Notes: generated by a model from the letters alone, not told the origin. A stretch of 64,000 nt of DNA from Pseudaminobacter soli (ex Li et al. 2025) (GCF_003012705.1 NZ_PXYL01000005.1:124001-188000); one strand, 5' to 3'; numbered from the stretch's first letter, positions 50,051 to 59,168 are shown. Numbers and translations: made by a program.

Positions 50051-50067
50051 TATGCAAAATTTGCATA
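50051..50067. promoter_or_regulatory. LysR-type box in the divergent control region
   Basis: TATGCAAAATTTGCATA is a perfect inverted repeat (8 bases each side of one central A) and contains T-N11-A, the core of LysR-type recognition sites. It is 76 bases from the LysR start and 77 bases from the transaminase start, in the middle of the intergenic space. Confidence 0.75.
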
Positions 50068-50144
50068 GGGATTAGAAAACAATGCATTGGACGAAACAAG
50101 GGGGATTTTTTAGCGTCGCCTGTCTGAAGTTTTCGGGGCCCGAG

Positions 50145-50990
50145 TTGAATAGAATAGTTTATGTGAACGGAGACTATGTCTCTGAAACCGAAGCCAATAT
50201 CTCGGTTTTCGACCGCGGCTTCATCTTTGGCGATGGAATCTACGAAGTATCGGCCGTCATCGACGGCAAGCTGATCGACAATGATCTCCACCTCAGCCGG
50301 CTCGAACGCTCGCTGAAGGAGATTTCAATTCCGCTTCCTCTGCCGACGGAAGAGATCATCAAGGTTCAACGCGAGCTGATCGCGCGCAATTCCCTTGAGG
50401 AAGGCGTCGTTTACCTGCAGGTCACCCGCGGCGCGGCGGATCGCGATTTCGGCTATGCCGACGACATGAAGCCGACTTTCATCGCCTTCACCCAGGCGAA
50501 AAACCTCGTCAACGCGAATTCGGTCAAGAATGGCGTTGCCGTCGACATCACGCCCGACACCCGCTGGGCCCGCCGCGACATCAAGACGGTGATGCTGCTG
50601 GCGCAGGTTCTGGCCAAGAAGGCCGCCAAGGCAAAGGGCTTCCATGAAGCCTGGCTGGTGGAAGACGGCTTCGTCACCGAGGGCGCCTCGTCTACCGCTT
50701 TCATCCTGACCAAGGACGATGTGATCGTCACCCGGCCGAACTCGCATGCGGTGCTGCCCGGCTGCACCAAGCGCGCGGTCATGAAGATCGCCGAGGAACA
50801 GAAGCTTCGCGTCGAGGAGCGGCTGTTCACGGTCGAGGAAGCGCAGGAGGCCAAGGAAGCCTTCCTGACCAGCGCATCGAGCCTCGTCACGCCCGTCATT
50901 CGTATCGGCGACCACGTCATCGGCGACGGCACGCCCGGCCCGCTGACCAAGCGCCTGCAAACCATCTATCTGGAGTTGGCCCGCAACTAA
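50145..50990 (+). CDS. D-amino-acid transaminase-like PLP enzyme (class IV)
   Basis: A 281-residue fold-type IV aminotransferase. The opening RIVYVNGDYVSETEANISVFDRGF in pieces, GDGIYEV near 30, the PLP Lys in RRDIKTVMLLAQVLAK near 146, and EGASSTAFIL and LPGCTKRAV follow the pattern of D-alanine transaminases (Dat). Branched-chain aminotransferase and aminodeoxychorismate lyase are the alternatives, less likely. The TTG at 50145 matches the family start; an upstream ATG at 50082 adds 21 unrelated residues. It heads an operon with an amino-acid importer. Confidence 0.82.
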   Translation: MNRIVYVNGDYVSETEANISVFDRGFIFGDGIYEVSAVIDGKLIDNDLHLSRLERSLKEISIPLPLPTEEIIKVQRELIARNSLEEGVVYLQVTRGAADRDFGYADDMKPTFIAFTQAKNLVNANSVKNGVAVDITPDTRWARRDIKTVMLLAQVLAKKAAKAKGFHEAWLVEDGFVTEGASSTAFILTKDDVIVTRPNSHAVLPGCTKRAVMKIAEEQKLRVEERLFTVEEAQEAKEAFLTSASSLVTPVIRIGDHVIGDGTPGPLTKRLQTIYLELARN

Positions 50991-51042
50991 GCCGGCTTCA
51001 GTGGAGAACGGAAACCACCCAACATTTTCGAGGAGGAGAACT

Positions 51043-51906
51043 ATGACGATTTTCAACACCACGGCAAAGCTCGCGAAGAGCGCTTTGCTGGCAACCGCAT
51101 TGACGGTCGCCGCCGGCGGGGCTGCGATGGCGACGGAAGGCTACGGCGACTGCCCGCTGACCGGCGAAAAGGGCTCGGCCTCCATCACCCCGGCGGTTCC
51201 GGGCCAGTTCACCGTCATCATCAATCTGCCGGCTGTCGGTCAGTTCAATGGCGACACGCCTGAGACCATCAAGGACGGCTATGAGTTCTGCATGGCGGTG
51301 AACATCGCTCACCGTCTGGGCCTCGACAAGGTCAAGCTGGTCAACGCCTCCTTCGACTCGATCGTCGCCGGCCAGAACAAGGACTTCGACATCGCGCTCG
51401 CGCTGATCTCGGTCACCGAGCCGCGCAAGAAGGTCGTCGACTTCTCGGCGCCGTACCTCGCCTCCGCCCACGGCGTTGCCGCCAAGGCCGGCTCGACCCT
51501 GACCGAAGAGACGATCAAGCAGGCCCATGTCGGCACGCAGGCCGGCACCACCCTGGTGTCCTTCGCACAGGATACGCTTGGCATCTCCAACGTCGACGTG
51601 TTCGATGACACGGCCTCCATGTTCACCGCTGCCGCAGCCGGCAAGGTGGATGCGGTGATGACCGATCTCGGCATCGTGCTCGGCCAGGTCGCCAATTCCG
51701 GCGGCAAACTGCAGGTCGTCGGAAAATATCTCGATGACACCCAGACCGCCGGCATCTACCAGAAGGGTTCGCCCAACGCCGAGACGATCAACAAGATCAT
51801 CGAGGACCTGAAGGCCGACGGCACGCTCAAGAAGCTCGAGACGGCCTATCTGCTCGAGTCCTACGGCGGCGTGTCGCCCGACGACGTCCCGACCTGGAAG
51901 CCGTGA
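51043..51906 (+). CDS. Polar amino-acid ABC binding protein
   Basis: A 287-residue periplasmic protein with signal peptide (cleavage near residue 30) and the bacterial family 3 fold of amino-acid binding proteins: EFCMAVNIAHRLGL, FDSIVAGQNKDFDIALALISVTEPRKKVVDFSAPYLAS, VDAVMTDLGIVLG. Two cysteines in EGYGDCPLTG and EFC could form a disulfide. An AGGAGGAG site precedes the ATG at 51043. Feeds the permease and ATPase downstream. Confidence 0.9.
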   Translation: MTIFNTTAKLAKSALLATALTVAAGGAAMATEGYGDCPLTGEKGSASITPAVPGQFTVIINLPAVGQFNGDTPETIKDGYEFCMAVNIAHRLGLDKVKLVNASFDSIVAGQNKDFDIALALISVTEPRKKVVDFSAPYLASAHGVAAKAGSTLTEETIKQAHVGTQAGTTLVSFAQDTLGISNVDVFDDTASMFTAAAAGKVDAVMTDLGIVLGQVANSGGKLQVVGKYLDDTQTAGIYQKGSPNAETINKIIEDLKADGTLKKLETAYLLESYGGVSPDDVPTWKP

Positions 51907-51926
51907 GCCAAGGGTAGAGAAACTTC

Positions 51927-53030
51927 ATGTCCACATCGGCTCTCGAAGCCAAGGACGAGCGCGCCAGCAGATGGCGCGCTCGCAACCAGGTCCGAACCTA
52001 TAGCAAGCGCACCTTCGGCGTTCTGCTGTTCACCCTCCTCACCCTCGCTGCGCTCGCCTACACCGCCCACTACATCCGCACCTTCGTGATCGCGGAAGGC
52101 TGGTCGGCAACCCCGGTGACCGTGGTCGCGGCCCTTGCCTGCCTCCTGCCGCTGGCTGTCGTGGCGCTTGCCACCCGCGCCGTATCGTGGTCGTCGCAGG
52201 CGGGTAAGGCTTCCGATATCTACCTGGGACGCGAACTGGGCGCCAAAGCCTCGGACGCTTCGTGGAAGGCGCTGTCCTACGCCGCGGCGCTGCTCATCGT
52301 CTGCTCGCTGTCGTGGTTCCTCGTCGTCAACGACGCCGCCGTCAGCCGCACGTTCTTCGACCTTCAGCTTATCACGAAGTCAGCCTGGGCCGTGCTTAGG
52401 GCCTTCGGCACCAACATCTTCATCTTCGTCGTCTCCGGCGTGCTGATCCTCGTCTGGGCGCTCGTCGTCGCTATCGCGCGCACCCTGCCCGGCGAGGCAG
52501 GCAAGCCGATCCGCACGCTCGCCATCATCTATGGCGACCTGTTCCGCGGCCTGCCGGCGATCATCACCATCTATCTCATTGGCTTCGGCCTGCCGCTGAC
52601 CGGCCTGCCGATCCTGAAGGACCTGTCCTCCAACGCCTATGCCATCATCGCGCTGACGCTGACCTATGGTGCCTACACCTCCGAGGTTTATCGCGCCGGC
52701 ATCGAAAGCGTGCACCCGAGCCAGATCGCGGCGGCGCGCTCGCTTGGCCTGTCCTACTTCAGGACGATGCGCTACGTGGTCGTTCCGCTGGCAGTGCGCG
52801 GCATCATCCCGCCGCTGATGAACAACTGCATCAGCCTGCAGAAGGACACTGCGCTCGTTGCCATCATCGGCACGATCGACGCCTTCAACCAGTCGAAGAT
52901 CATCGCCAGCAACAACTTCAACCTCTCCGCCGTCACTACCGTCGCCATCCTCTTCATCGTGCTCACGATCCCGCAGGCTCGCTTCGTCGACAAGCTGATT
53001 GAACGCGACCGCAAGAAGATGCGCTCCTGA
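51927..53030 (+). CDS. Polar amino-acid ABC permease, N-terminally extended
   Basis: A 367-residue permease of the HisM/GltK family. The C-terminal 220 residues hold the usual five or six helices with the docking loop QIAAARSLGLSYFRTMRYVVVPLAVRGIIPPLMN. The N-terminal 130 residues, with about three extra hydrophobic segments, are longer than in standard family members (about 220-240 residues). A single permease gene implies a homodimer. Confidence 0.88.
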   Translation: MSTSALEAKDERASRWRARNQVRTYSKRTFGVLLFTLLTLAALAYTAHYIRTFVIAEGWSATPVTVVAALACLLPLAVVALATRAVSWSSQAGKASDIYLGRELGAKASDASWKALSYAAALLIVCSLSWFLVVNDAAVSRTFFDLQLITKSAWAVLRAFGTNIFIFVVSGVLILVWALVVAIARTLPGEAGKPIRTLAIIYGDLFRGLPAIITIYLIGFGLPLTGLPILKDLSSNAYAIIALTLTYGAYTSEVYRAGIESVHPSQIAAARSLGLSYFRTMRYVVVPLAVRGIIPPLMNNCISLQKDTALVAIIGTIDAFNQSKIIASNNFNLSAVTTVAILFIVLTIPQARFVDKLIERDRKKMRS

Positions 53031-53055
53031 CCCTCGAACGGATGGATTGAAGAAG

Positions 53056-53799
53056 ATGGCACTGGTCGAAATCGACAAGGCATACAAGCGCTACGGCGCA
53101 GTCGAGGTTCTCTCCGGCATCTCGCTCGACATCGAGGAGCATCAGGTGGTCTGCCTGATCGGCCCTTCGGGCTGCGGAAAATCAACCCTGCTGCGGTGCA
53201 TCAACCGTCTGGAGACGATCAACGAAGGCGAGATCCGCCTGCACGGCGACCGGGTGACCGGTCCCGGCGTGGACCTCGACGCCCTGCGCCGCGAGATCGG
53301 CATCGTCTTCCAGGGCTACAACCTATTCCCGCATATGAGCGTGATCGAGAACGTCACGCTGGCGCCCACCAAGGTGCTGAACATGTCCAAGGCCGAAGCG
53401 GTCGAAAAGGGCAAGGCGCTGCTTGCCCGCATCGGGCTGGGACACAAGGCGGACGAATATCCCGACCGTCTTTCCGGCGGCCAGCAGCAGCGCGTGGCAA
53501 TCGTACGCGCGCTGATGATGGACCCGACGCTGCTGCTGCTGGACGAGATCACCTCGGCGCTGGACCCCGAACTGGTTTCGGAAGTTCTGGACATCGTGCG
53601 CGATCTGGCCAAGAACGGCATGACCATGGTGCTCGCCACGCACGAAATGGGCTTTGCCCGCGAGGTCGCGGACAAGGTCTGCTTCCTGCAGGCCGGCAAG
53701 GTCTATGAGGAAGGCCCGCCGGAGCAGATCTTCGGCAAGCCACAGGGCGAGCGCACGCAAGCCTTCCTCAAGCGCATCGTGGAAGCCGGCCGCCTCTAG
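53056..53799 (+). CDS. Polar amino-acid ABC ATPase, GlnQ/HisP-like
   Basis: A 247-residue ATPase. Walker A GPSGCGKST near 34, Q-loop VFQGYNLFPH near 83, signature LSGGQQQRVAIVRAL near 143, Walker B LLLLDEITSALD near 164, switch His in LATHEMGFAREVAD. The usual E-P after the Walker B Asp is E-I here. It completes the importer; its stop codon is part of the repeated palindrome that follows. Confidence 0.93.
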   Translation: MALVEIDKAYKRYGAVEVLSGISLDIEEHQVVCLIGPSGCGKSTLLRCINRLETINEGEIRLHGDRVTGPGVDLDALRREIGIVFQGYNLFPHMSVIENVTLAPTKVLNMSKAEAVEKGKALLARIGLGHKADEYPDRLSGGQQQRVAIVRALMMDPTLLLLDEITSALDPELVSEVLDIVRDLAKNGMTMVLATHEMGFAREVADKVCFLQAGKVYEEGPPEQIFGKPQGERTQAFLKRIVEAGRL

Positions 53800-53847
53800 A
53801 GCATGATCCCGAAAAGTGGGAACCGGTTTTCGGAAAAGATCATGCTC
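53799..53847. repeat. Intergenic palindromic repeat of the rhizobial type
   Basis: A 49-base imperfect palindrome: GAGCATGATC at 53799-53808 pairs with GATCATGCTC at 53838-53847, with AAGTGGGAACCGGTTTTC-like sequence between (CGAAAAGTGGGAACCGG, 53810-53826). Sequences of this form recur between genes in many Rhizobiales genomes. It begins at the last base of the ATPase stop codon. Only one copy is seen in this window. Confidence 0.75.
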
Positions 53848-53904
53848 AAACAGGAAGATTGGCTTTAGTAGCCGGAAAGACTGGAACAAATCGAGGTAGC
53901 ATCG

Positions 53905-54921
53905 GTGAACGCACGGGATTTTGGCATCGTCTGCGGAATTCTTCCCACGGGCGAAAAGAACGCGATCACCGATGTGCCTGGCGTGCGCGTCGGCCACCAC
54001 ACGATCCGCGAAGGCGACATCAACTCCGGCGTGACGGCAGTGCTGCCGCATGCCGGCAACCTCTATCGCAAGAAGGTGCTTGCCGCGAGCGACGTCATCA
54101 ACGGCTTCGGCAAGAGCACCGGTCTCGTGCAGATCGACGAACTCGGCACGCTGGAAACGCCGATCCTGCTCACCAACACTTTTGGCGTCGGCACTTGCGC
54201 CAACGCGCTGATCCGCGAGGCGATCGCCGCCAACCCGGACATCGGCCGCCAGACCGCAACGGTGAACCCCGTAGTCTGCGAGTGCAATGACGGTCCGCTC
54301 AACGACATCCAGGCAATGGCCGTCACCGAGGAACATGCGCGCCTTGCCTTGGCAAACGCACACGAAGGCGCGGTCGAGCAAGGTAATGTCGGCGCCGGCA
54401 CGGGCATGACCTGCTTCGGCTTCAAGGGCGGCATCGGCACCTCGTCGCGTCGGTTCGAGCTCGATGGCCAGACTTACCATGTCGGCACTCTGGTGCTGTC
54501 CAATTTCGGCCGCGCCGGCGACCTCATGCTGCCGGACGGCCGCCAGCCCTCGCCCCGCACCGCCAAGGAGGCGGAAAAGGGCTCGGTTATCATCATTCTC
54601 GCCACCGATGTTCCGCTGGAACACCGCCAGCTCAAGCGCGTGACGCGTCGCTGCGGCGCCGGCCTTGCCCGTCTGGGCGCCTTCTGGGGCCACGGCAGCG
54701 GCGACATCTCAATCGGCTTCACCACGGCGACGACCATCGACCACGACGAGAAGAGCGACCTCTTCTCGATGCGCGCGCTGAACGAGAACCGCATCGACAA
54801 GCTGTTCCGCGCCGCCACCGAGGCCACGCAGGAAGCGGTGCTGAATTCGATGTGCGCGGCGGAAGCCATGAAAGGCCGCGCCGGCAATTTCCGCCCCTCG
54901 CTGGCCGATTGGCTGCGTTAA
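53905..54921 (+). CDS. P1-family peptidase (DmpA/BapA type)
   Basis: A 338-residue N-terminal-nucleophile peptidase of the S58 family (L-aminopeptidase D-esterase/amidase; beta-aminopeptidases). The opening ITDVPGVRVGHHTI, the GVTAVLP segment, LTNTFGVGTCANALI and the self-cleavage site FWGHGSGDISIGF, where processing before the Ser would free the catalytic nucleophile, are present. It releases N-terminal residues, including D- or beta-amino acids, from small peptides or amides. The GTG start is the only one fitting the family length. It follows the transaminase and importer genes. Confidence 0.88.
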   Translation: MNARDFGIVCGILPTGEKNAITDVPGVRVGHHTIREGDINSGVTAVLPHAGNLYRKKVLAASDVINGFGKSTGLVQIDELGTLETPILLTNTFGVGTCANALIREAIAANPDIGRQTATVNPVVCECNDGPLNDIQAMAVTEEHARLALANAHEGAVEQGNVGAGTGMTCFGFKGGIGTSSRRFELDGQTYHVGTLVLSNFGRAGDLMLPDGRQPSPRTAKEAEKGSVIIILATDVPLEHRQLKRVTRRCGAGLARLGAFWGHGSGDISIGFTTATTIDHDEKSDLFSMRALNENRIDKLFRAATEATQEAVLNSMCAAEAMKGRAGNFRPSLADWLR

Positions 54922-54950
54922 AAACAAAAGCGGCGGGACACGCCCGCCGC
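54921..54950. terminator. Bidirectional terminator between peptidase and RidA genes
   Basis: GCGGCGGG (54930-54937) pairs with CCCGCCGC (54943-54950). On the minus strand the stem is followed by CTTTTGTTTT, a proper T-run that ends the RidA transcript; on the plus strand the tail is weaker. Confidence 0.7.
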
Positions 54951-54980
54951 AAATCGTTGTCCCTAGCCTAAGCGTACCAC

Positions 54981-55391
54981 TCAGCGCGGCAGCACCGCCG
55001 TCGCCTCGATCTCGACCTTGGCCTCGTCTTCCATCAGCGCCACAACCTGCACCATCGCCATCGCCGGGAAATGCTTGCCCAGCACCTCGCGATAGGCGGC
55101 GCCGATTTCGCGCAGATTGGCGAGATATTCCTTCTTGTCGGTGATGTACCAGGTCAGCTTGACGATGTGCTCGGGCCGGCCGCCGGCCTCCCTCAGCACA
55201 TCGACTATGTTCTGGAGCGTCTGCCGGGTCTGGCCCACCAGATCCTTCTCCTCGAAGACCTGATCGGCATTCCAGCCGATCTGCCCGCCGAGATAGGCGA
55301 CTCGGCCATCCGCAAGGATGCCATTCGCATAGCCCTTGGCCGGCTTCCAATTTGCCGGATGCAGCACTTCGTGAATGGGGGCGGTGGTCAT
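54981..55391 (-). CDS. RidA-family protein
   Basis: A 136-residue RidA-family protein. It resembles the branch found with aromatic and tryptophan catabolism: EVLHPANWKPAKGYANGI at the start, then VAYLGGQIGWNA, and AMAMVQVVALMEDEAKVEIEATAV. The canonical substrate Arg position (R before the C-terminal VEVE block) is not obvious, so it may be a divergent member with another role. Encoded after tryptophan 2,3-dioxygenase in the same direction. Confidence 0.85.
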   Translation of the reverse strand: MTTAPIHEVLHPANWKPAKGYANGILADGRVAYLGGQIGWNADQVFEEKDLVGQTRQTLQNIVDVLREAGGRPEHIVKLTWYITDKKEYLANLREIGAAYREVLGKHFPAMAMVQVVALMEDEAKVEIEATAVLPR

Positions 55392-55473
55392 GAATAGTCT
55401 CCGATTTCAGATCTTCGTCTTTGATGATGGCGTTGGATCGCCAGGCCTCCCTGCCCTCCTCCGGGCAATAGTC

Positions 55474-56307
55474 CTAGAGCGCGGTGCGCACCTTCCAGAG
55501 TTCCGGGAACAGCTCGACCTCCAGCATCTTGCGCAGATAGGATACGCCCGAGGTGCCGCCGGTGCCGCGCTTGAGGCCGATGATGCGCTCGACGGTGGTG
55601 ACGTGGTTGAAGCGCCAGCGCCGGAAATAGTCTTCGAAGTCGACCAGCTTCTCGGCCAGCTCATAGAGCATCCAGTAGCGTTCCGGGTCCTGGTACACTT
55701 CCTTCCAGGCGTTCAGCACCTGCTCGCTTTCCGTCCGTGTCTCGCGCCAGTCGGAGCGATCTGCCTCAGCACCGATGTCAAAACCCTGGCGTGCCAGAAG
55801 GCGCAGCGCCTCGTCATAGAGGCTGGGTCCTGCAAGGATCTCCTCCAGAGCGGCGATGACCTCGGGCTTGTGCTCATGCGGCTTCAGCATCGGCAGGTTG
55901 CGGTTGCCGGCGAGGAACTCGATCGCCCGGTATTGATAGGACTGGAAGCCGGACGACTGGCCGAGCGAGCCGCGAAACTGCGTGTACTCGCTGGGTGTCA
56001 TCGTGCGCAGCACGTCCCAGGCGCTGTTCAGCTGCTCGAAAATCCGCGCCACGCGGGTCAGCATCTTGAAGGCCGGCTGCAGGCGGTCCTCGCGGATCGC
56101 CACGATGGCCGAACGGATTTCGTGGATGGCGAGCTTCATCCAGAGTTCTGAGGTCTGGTGCTGGATGATGAACAGGAGCTCGTCATGCGCGGTCGACAGC
56201 GGTTCTTGGGCGGTCAGCACCTTGTCCAGCTGGAGATAGTCGCCATAGGACATGCGCCCGCGGAACTCCATCTGGGCGCCCTGGCCAGGATTGTCAGATT
56301 GCGTCAT
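55474..56307 (-). CDS. kynA: Tryptophan 2,3-dioxygenase
   Basis: A 277-residue haem enzyme that opens the indole ring of L-tryptophan to N-formylkynurenine, the first step of the kynurenine pathway. Family signatures: [27 protein letters not shown] (substrate-pocket His), [18 protein letters not shown], the haem-ligand His in [14 protein letters not shown] and [13 protein letters not shown] at the substrate-binding loop. Full family length. Kynureninase and formamidase genes are not in the window. Confidence 0.97.
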   Translation of the reverse strand: MTQSDNPGQGAQMEFRGRMSYGDYLQLDKVLTAQEPLSTAHDELLFIIQHQTSELWMKLAIHEIRSAIVAIREDRLQPAFKMLTRVARIFEQLNSAWDVLRTMTPSEYTQFRGSLGQSSGFQSYQYRAIEFLAGNRNLPMLKPHEHKPEVIAALEEILAGPSLYDEALRLLARQGFDIGAEADRSDWRETRTESEQVLNAWKEVYQDPERYWMLYELAEKLVDFEDYFRRWRFNHVTTVERIIGLKRGTGGTSGVSYLRKMLEVELFPELWKVRTAL

Positions 56308-56414
56308 GCAACTCGTCCCTATTTGGCGGAGCCCGCCTTCCCCTTATTTTTGGGAAGGATCGCACTCCCGGGATTACATTTCAAGCATGAAATTTTATGA
56401 TTAAAATATCTCGG

Positions 56415-57170
56415 TCAGCCGCGCCCCACATAGGGCATATTGGTTGCCATCACCGTCATGAACAGCACATTGGCGTCGAGCGGCAACCCGGCCATATAGA
56501 GCACGGCTTCGGCAACGCGTTCCACATCCATCACCGCTTCCGGCGCGATGGTTCCATTGGCCTGCGGCACGCCCTGGGTCATCGGCACGGCCATCTCGGT
56601 CAGCGCGTTGCCGATATCGATCTGCCCGCAGGCGATATCGAAGGGCCGCCCGTCGAGCGCCAGCGTCTTGGTGAGCCCGGTAATCGCGTGCTTGGTCGTC
56701 GTGTAAGGCACCGAACCGGGACGCGGCGCATGGGCCGAGACCGACCCGTTGTTGATGATGCGGCCGCCCTGCGGGTTCTGCCGGCGCATGGCGCCGAAGG
56801 CCGCCCGCGCGCACAGGAACGAGCCGGTGAGATTGACGCCGACCACGTCCTCCCACACATCGACGGGGATCTCGTCGATCAGGGTCGACTTGTAGCCGAC
56901 GCCCGCATTGTTGAAGAGCAGGTCCACGCGGCCGAACGTGGCGATCACTTCGGCAAACAGTTCATCGACCTGATCGGCCTTGGAAATGTCGCAGGCAACG
57001 GCCAGCGCCCTTGCCTCGCAAGGGCCCGCCGCAGCGATCGCCTCTTCGAGAACCGATTTCCGGCGGCCGACGAAAACCGTGTTCCAGCCTGCCTTCAGAA
57101 GTGCGGTTGCGACGGATTTGCCGATGCCGGTGCCTGCGCCGGTGACGATTGCGATCTTGCCGTTTGACAT
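56415..57170 (-). CDS. Short-chain dehydrogenase/reductase
   Basis: A 251-residue classical SDR. Cofactor site TGAGTGIGKSV near residue 11, LFNNAGVG near 85, catalytic Ser in INNGSVSAHAP, Tyr and Lys in VPYTTTKHAITG. Substrate unknown; such proteins are usually annotated as 3-ketoacyl or polyol dehydrogenases. No close functional neighbour. Confidence 0.85.
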   Translation of the reverse strand: MSNGKIAIVTGAGTGIGKSVATALLKAGWNTVFVGRRKSVLEEAIAAAGPCEARALAVACDISKADQVDELFAEVIATFGRVDLLFNNAGVGYKSTLIDEIPVDVWEDVVGVNLTGSFLCARAAFGAMRRQNPQGGRIINNGSVSAHAPRPGSVPYTTTKHAITGLTKTLALDGRPFDIACGQIDIGNALTEMAVPMTQGVPQANGTIAPEAVMDVERVAEAVLYMAGLPLDANVLFMTVMATNMPYVGRG

Positions 57171-57247
57171 TTCGAGCCTCCCTTTCAGCAGCGAGGCATC
57201 GCAAAAGAGGGCCGGTCAGGCAAGCGATAGAAGTAATGTCGGCTGAC

Positions 57248-57275
57248 AAAAAGGGCGGTCATTGGCGACCGCCCT
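57248..57275 (-). terminator. Terminator downstream of the DUF533 gene
   Basis: AGGGCGGTC (57252-57260) pairs perfectly with GACCGCCCT (57267-57275) and is followed on the minus strand by TTTTGTC. It lies about 100 bases after the DUF533 stop and before the SDR gene, so it probably ends that transcript. Confidence 0.65.
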
Positions 57276-57373
57276 AAGCTGGGATTTCCGCATGGGAGGA
57301 GGAAAGCGGATCCGAATGATGAAAATGATGCGCTTGAAAGGTTAACCGAATCTTAACGCGTAAATCGCGGCAA

Positions 57374-58105
57374 TCAGGCGCTCGCCGCCCTTTGCTCGAC
57401 CCCGCCCGGCACCTTGGCGGCGGAAACCGTCGCCTCGATGTGGTCGACCAGCGCATCCGGCAGCTTGAGCCGGCCCGCCAGCATGTCCAGGAAACCGCGC
57501 TCGGCGCGCGTGTCCGGCTCGATGGTCAGCCGCGCCGCAGTGTAGAGCGCGATCTTCTGGGCATCGGTGTGAGCGGCCGTGACCAGGGCCTCGATGTCGA
57601 GCGGCCGGGCCAGCTCTCCAAGCAGGAAGCTTTCCGCATCCGGCCCTATGTGGGAGCCGGCGATCTTTTCGGCGATCTTGCGACGCTCTTCGTCATCGAC
57701 ATGGCCGTCGGCCTTGGCGGCGGCGATCATGGCGCGCACCAGCGCCAGCGCAAACTCGCTCTCGCCTTGCGGGGCCTGCGAGGGATGGAAGCTCGTGTCT
57801 TCCGGCGCCGGCAGCAATTCCGGCTCGCGCACATCCGCCGGCGTCGGCTTTCCGCCGTTCTGGTAGCTCTGGTAGGCTTTGTAGGCGAGGCCAGCCACCG
57901 CAGCCAAACCGCCGAGCTTCACGGCCGAACCCGTCAGCTTGCGCCCGGCGCCGGTTCCCAGCAGCACCGCCACCAGCGCACCGGCTGCCAGTGGGTTGTC
58001 CTTTGCAAGCTGTACTGCCTGGTCGGTCTTTTCGTGTACGGTCGACTCGGTGCCGGGCACCTTCGAGCCAAGCAGATCGTCAAGCAGCTTCTTGGGATCC
58101 AACAT
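57374..58105 (-). CDS. DUF533 (YebE-like, TerB-related) protein
   Basis: A 243-residue protein of the DUF533 family. An N-terminal MLDPKKLLDDLLGS helix and Gly-rich hydrophobic segments (about 35-78, AAGALVAVLLGTGAG and AVAGLAYKAYQSY) suggest membrane association; residues 115-235 form a TerB-like helical domain (LVRAMIAAAKADGHVDDEERRKI) with a conserved acidic DGHxDxEE patch that may bind metal. Function unknown; E. coli YebE is an envelope-stress-regulated member. Confidence 0.88.
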   Translation of the reverse strand: MLDPKKLLDDLLGSKVPGTESTVHEKTDQAVQLAKDNPLAAGALVAVLLGTGAGRKLTGSAVKLGGLAAVAGLAYKAYQSYQNGGKPTPADVREPELLPAPEDTSFHPSQAPQGESEFALALVRAMIAAAKADGHVDDEERRKIAEKIAGSHIGPDAESFLLGELARPLDIEALVTAAHTDAQKIALYTAARLTIEPDTRAERGFLDMLAGRLKLPDALVDHIEATVSAAKVPGGVEQRAASA

Positions 58106-58241
58106 TCAGGCCTCCGGAATTCGGGTCCGCGGCTGGCGGACGGTGTCGGGTGCCGGTGAAGTAGGCAGCGCAAAGTGGCATTGCAATGCGGCGGCGACAA
58201 TTTGTGACCGCGAGCTGCCTATGAAAGAAGAGTTGGCCCGG

Positions 58242-59168
58242 TCAGCTGCCGATGTGCCGAATGCCGCGATTGGCCGCGAGTTCCACTTGGCGGTGCCGCT
58301 CTGCATAGCGCGCGCGGTCCTCGTCGGTGCGCACTTCATGGCAATGCGGGCAGGAGACGCCCTCGTGGAACTGCGGCGAAGCCTGCTCCTCAGGCGTCAG
58401 CGGATGACGGCAGGCACGGCAGAGCACGGCACTCCCCTGCTCCAGCCCATGCGACACGGCCACGCGCTCGTCGAAGACAAAACACTCGCCTTCCCAAAGG
58501 CTTTGCTCGGCCGGCACTTCTTCCAGATATTTCAGGATGCCGCCCTTGAGGTGGAACACGTCCTCGATGCCGAGCGACTTCACATAGGCGGTCGCCTTTT
58601 CGCAACGAATGCCGCCCGTGCAGAACATCGCCACCTTGCGGCCTTCAAGCTCGCCCCGGTGCTGCTCGACCCAGTCGGGAAACTCGCGGAAGCTGCTGGT
58701 CTTGGGGTCGACCGCGCCACGGAAGGTGCCGATCGAGACCTCGTAGTCATTGCGCGTGTCGATGATGATAGTGCCCGGGTCCGCGATCAGCGCATTCCAT
58801 TCCTGCGGCTCGACATAGGCGCCAGTGCCTTCCAGCGGGTCGATACCCTCGACGCCCATGGTCACGATCTCGCGCTTCAGCCGCACCTTCATGCGGTGGA
58901 ACGGCATTTCGGCGGCGCGGCTGTATTTGACCTCCAGCCCGGCGAATTCGGGAACCGCTTCCAGCCAGGCGATCAGGGCGTCGATCGCCTCGTCGGTGCC
59001 GGCGACCGTGCCGTTGACGCCCTCGCGCGCCAGCAGCAGCGTGCCCTTGATGCCGTGCGAGCAGCAGAAGGCGGTGAGCGGCGCACGCAGGTCCTCGAAC
59101 GCTTCGAGCCGGCAGAACCGGTAGAGCGCGGCAACACGGAAATCTTGCTGGAGCGTGGATGAATTCAT
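58242..59168 (-). CDS. trhO: tRNA uridine(34) hydroxylase TrhO (rhodanese family)
   Basis: A 308-residue enzyme that hydroxylates U34 of certain tRNAs using O2, the first step to 5-carboxymethoxy- or methoxyuridine. An N-terminal acylphosphatase-like domain ([19 protein letters not shown]) precedes a rhodanese domain (about 125-225) with the catalytic Cys in [19 protein letters not shown]-terminal CRACRHPL ... CPHCHE zinc-type pair completes the family structure. Confidence 0.95.
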   Translation of the reverse strand: MNSSTLQQDFRVAALYRFCRLEAFEDLRAPLTAFCCSHGIKGTLLLAREGVNGTVAGTDEAIDALIAWLEAVPEFAGLEVKYSRAAEMPFHRMKVRLKREIVTMGVEGIDPLEGTGAYVEPQEWNALIADPGTIIIDTRNDYEVSIGTFRGAVDPKTSSFREFPDWVEQHRGELEGRKVAMFCTGGIRCEKATAYVKSLGIEDVFHLKGGILKYLEEVPAEQSLWEGECFVFDERVAVSHGLEQGSAVLCRACRHPLTPEEQASPQFHEGVSCPHCHEVRTDEDRARYAERHRQVELAANRGIRHIGS

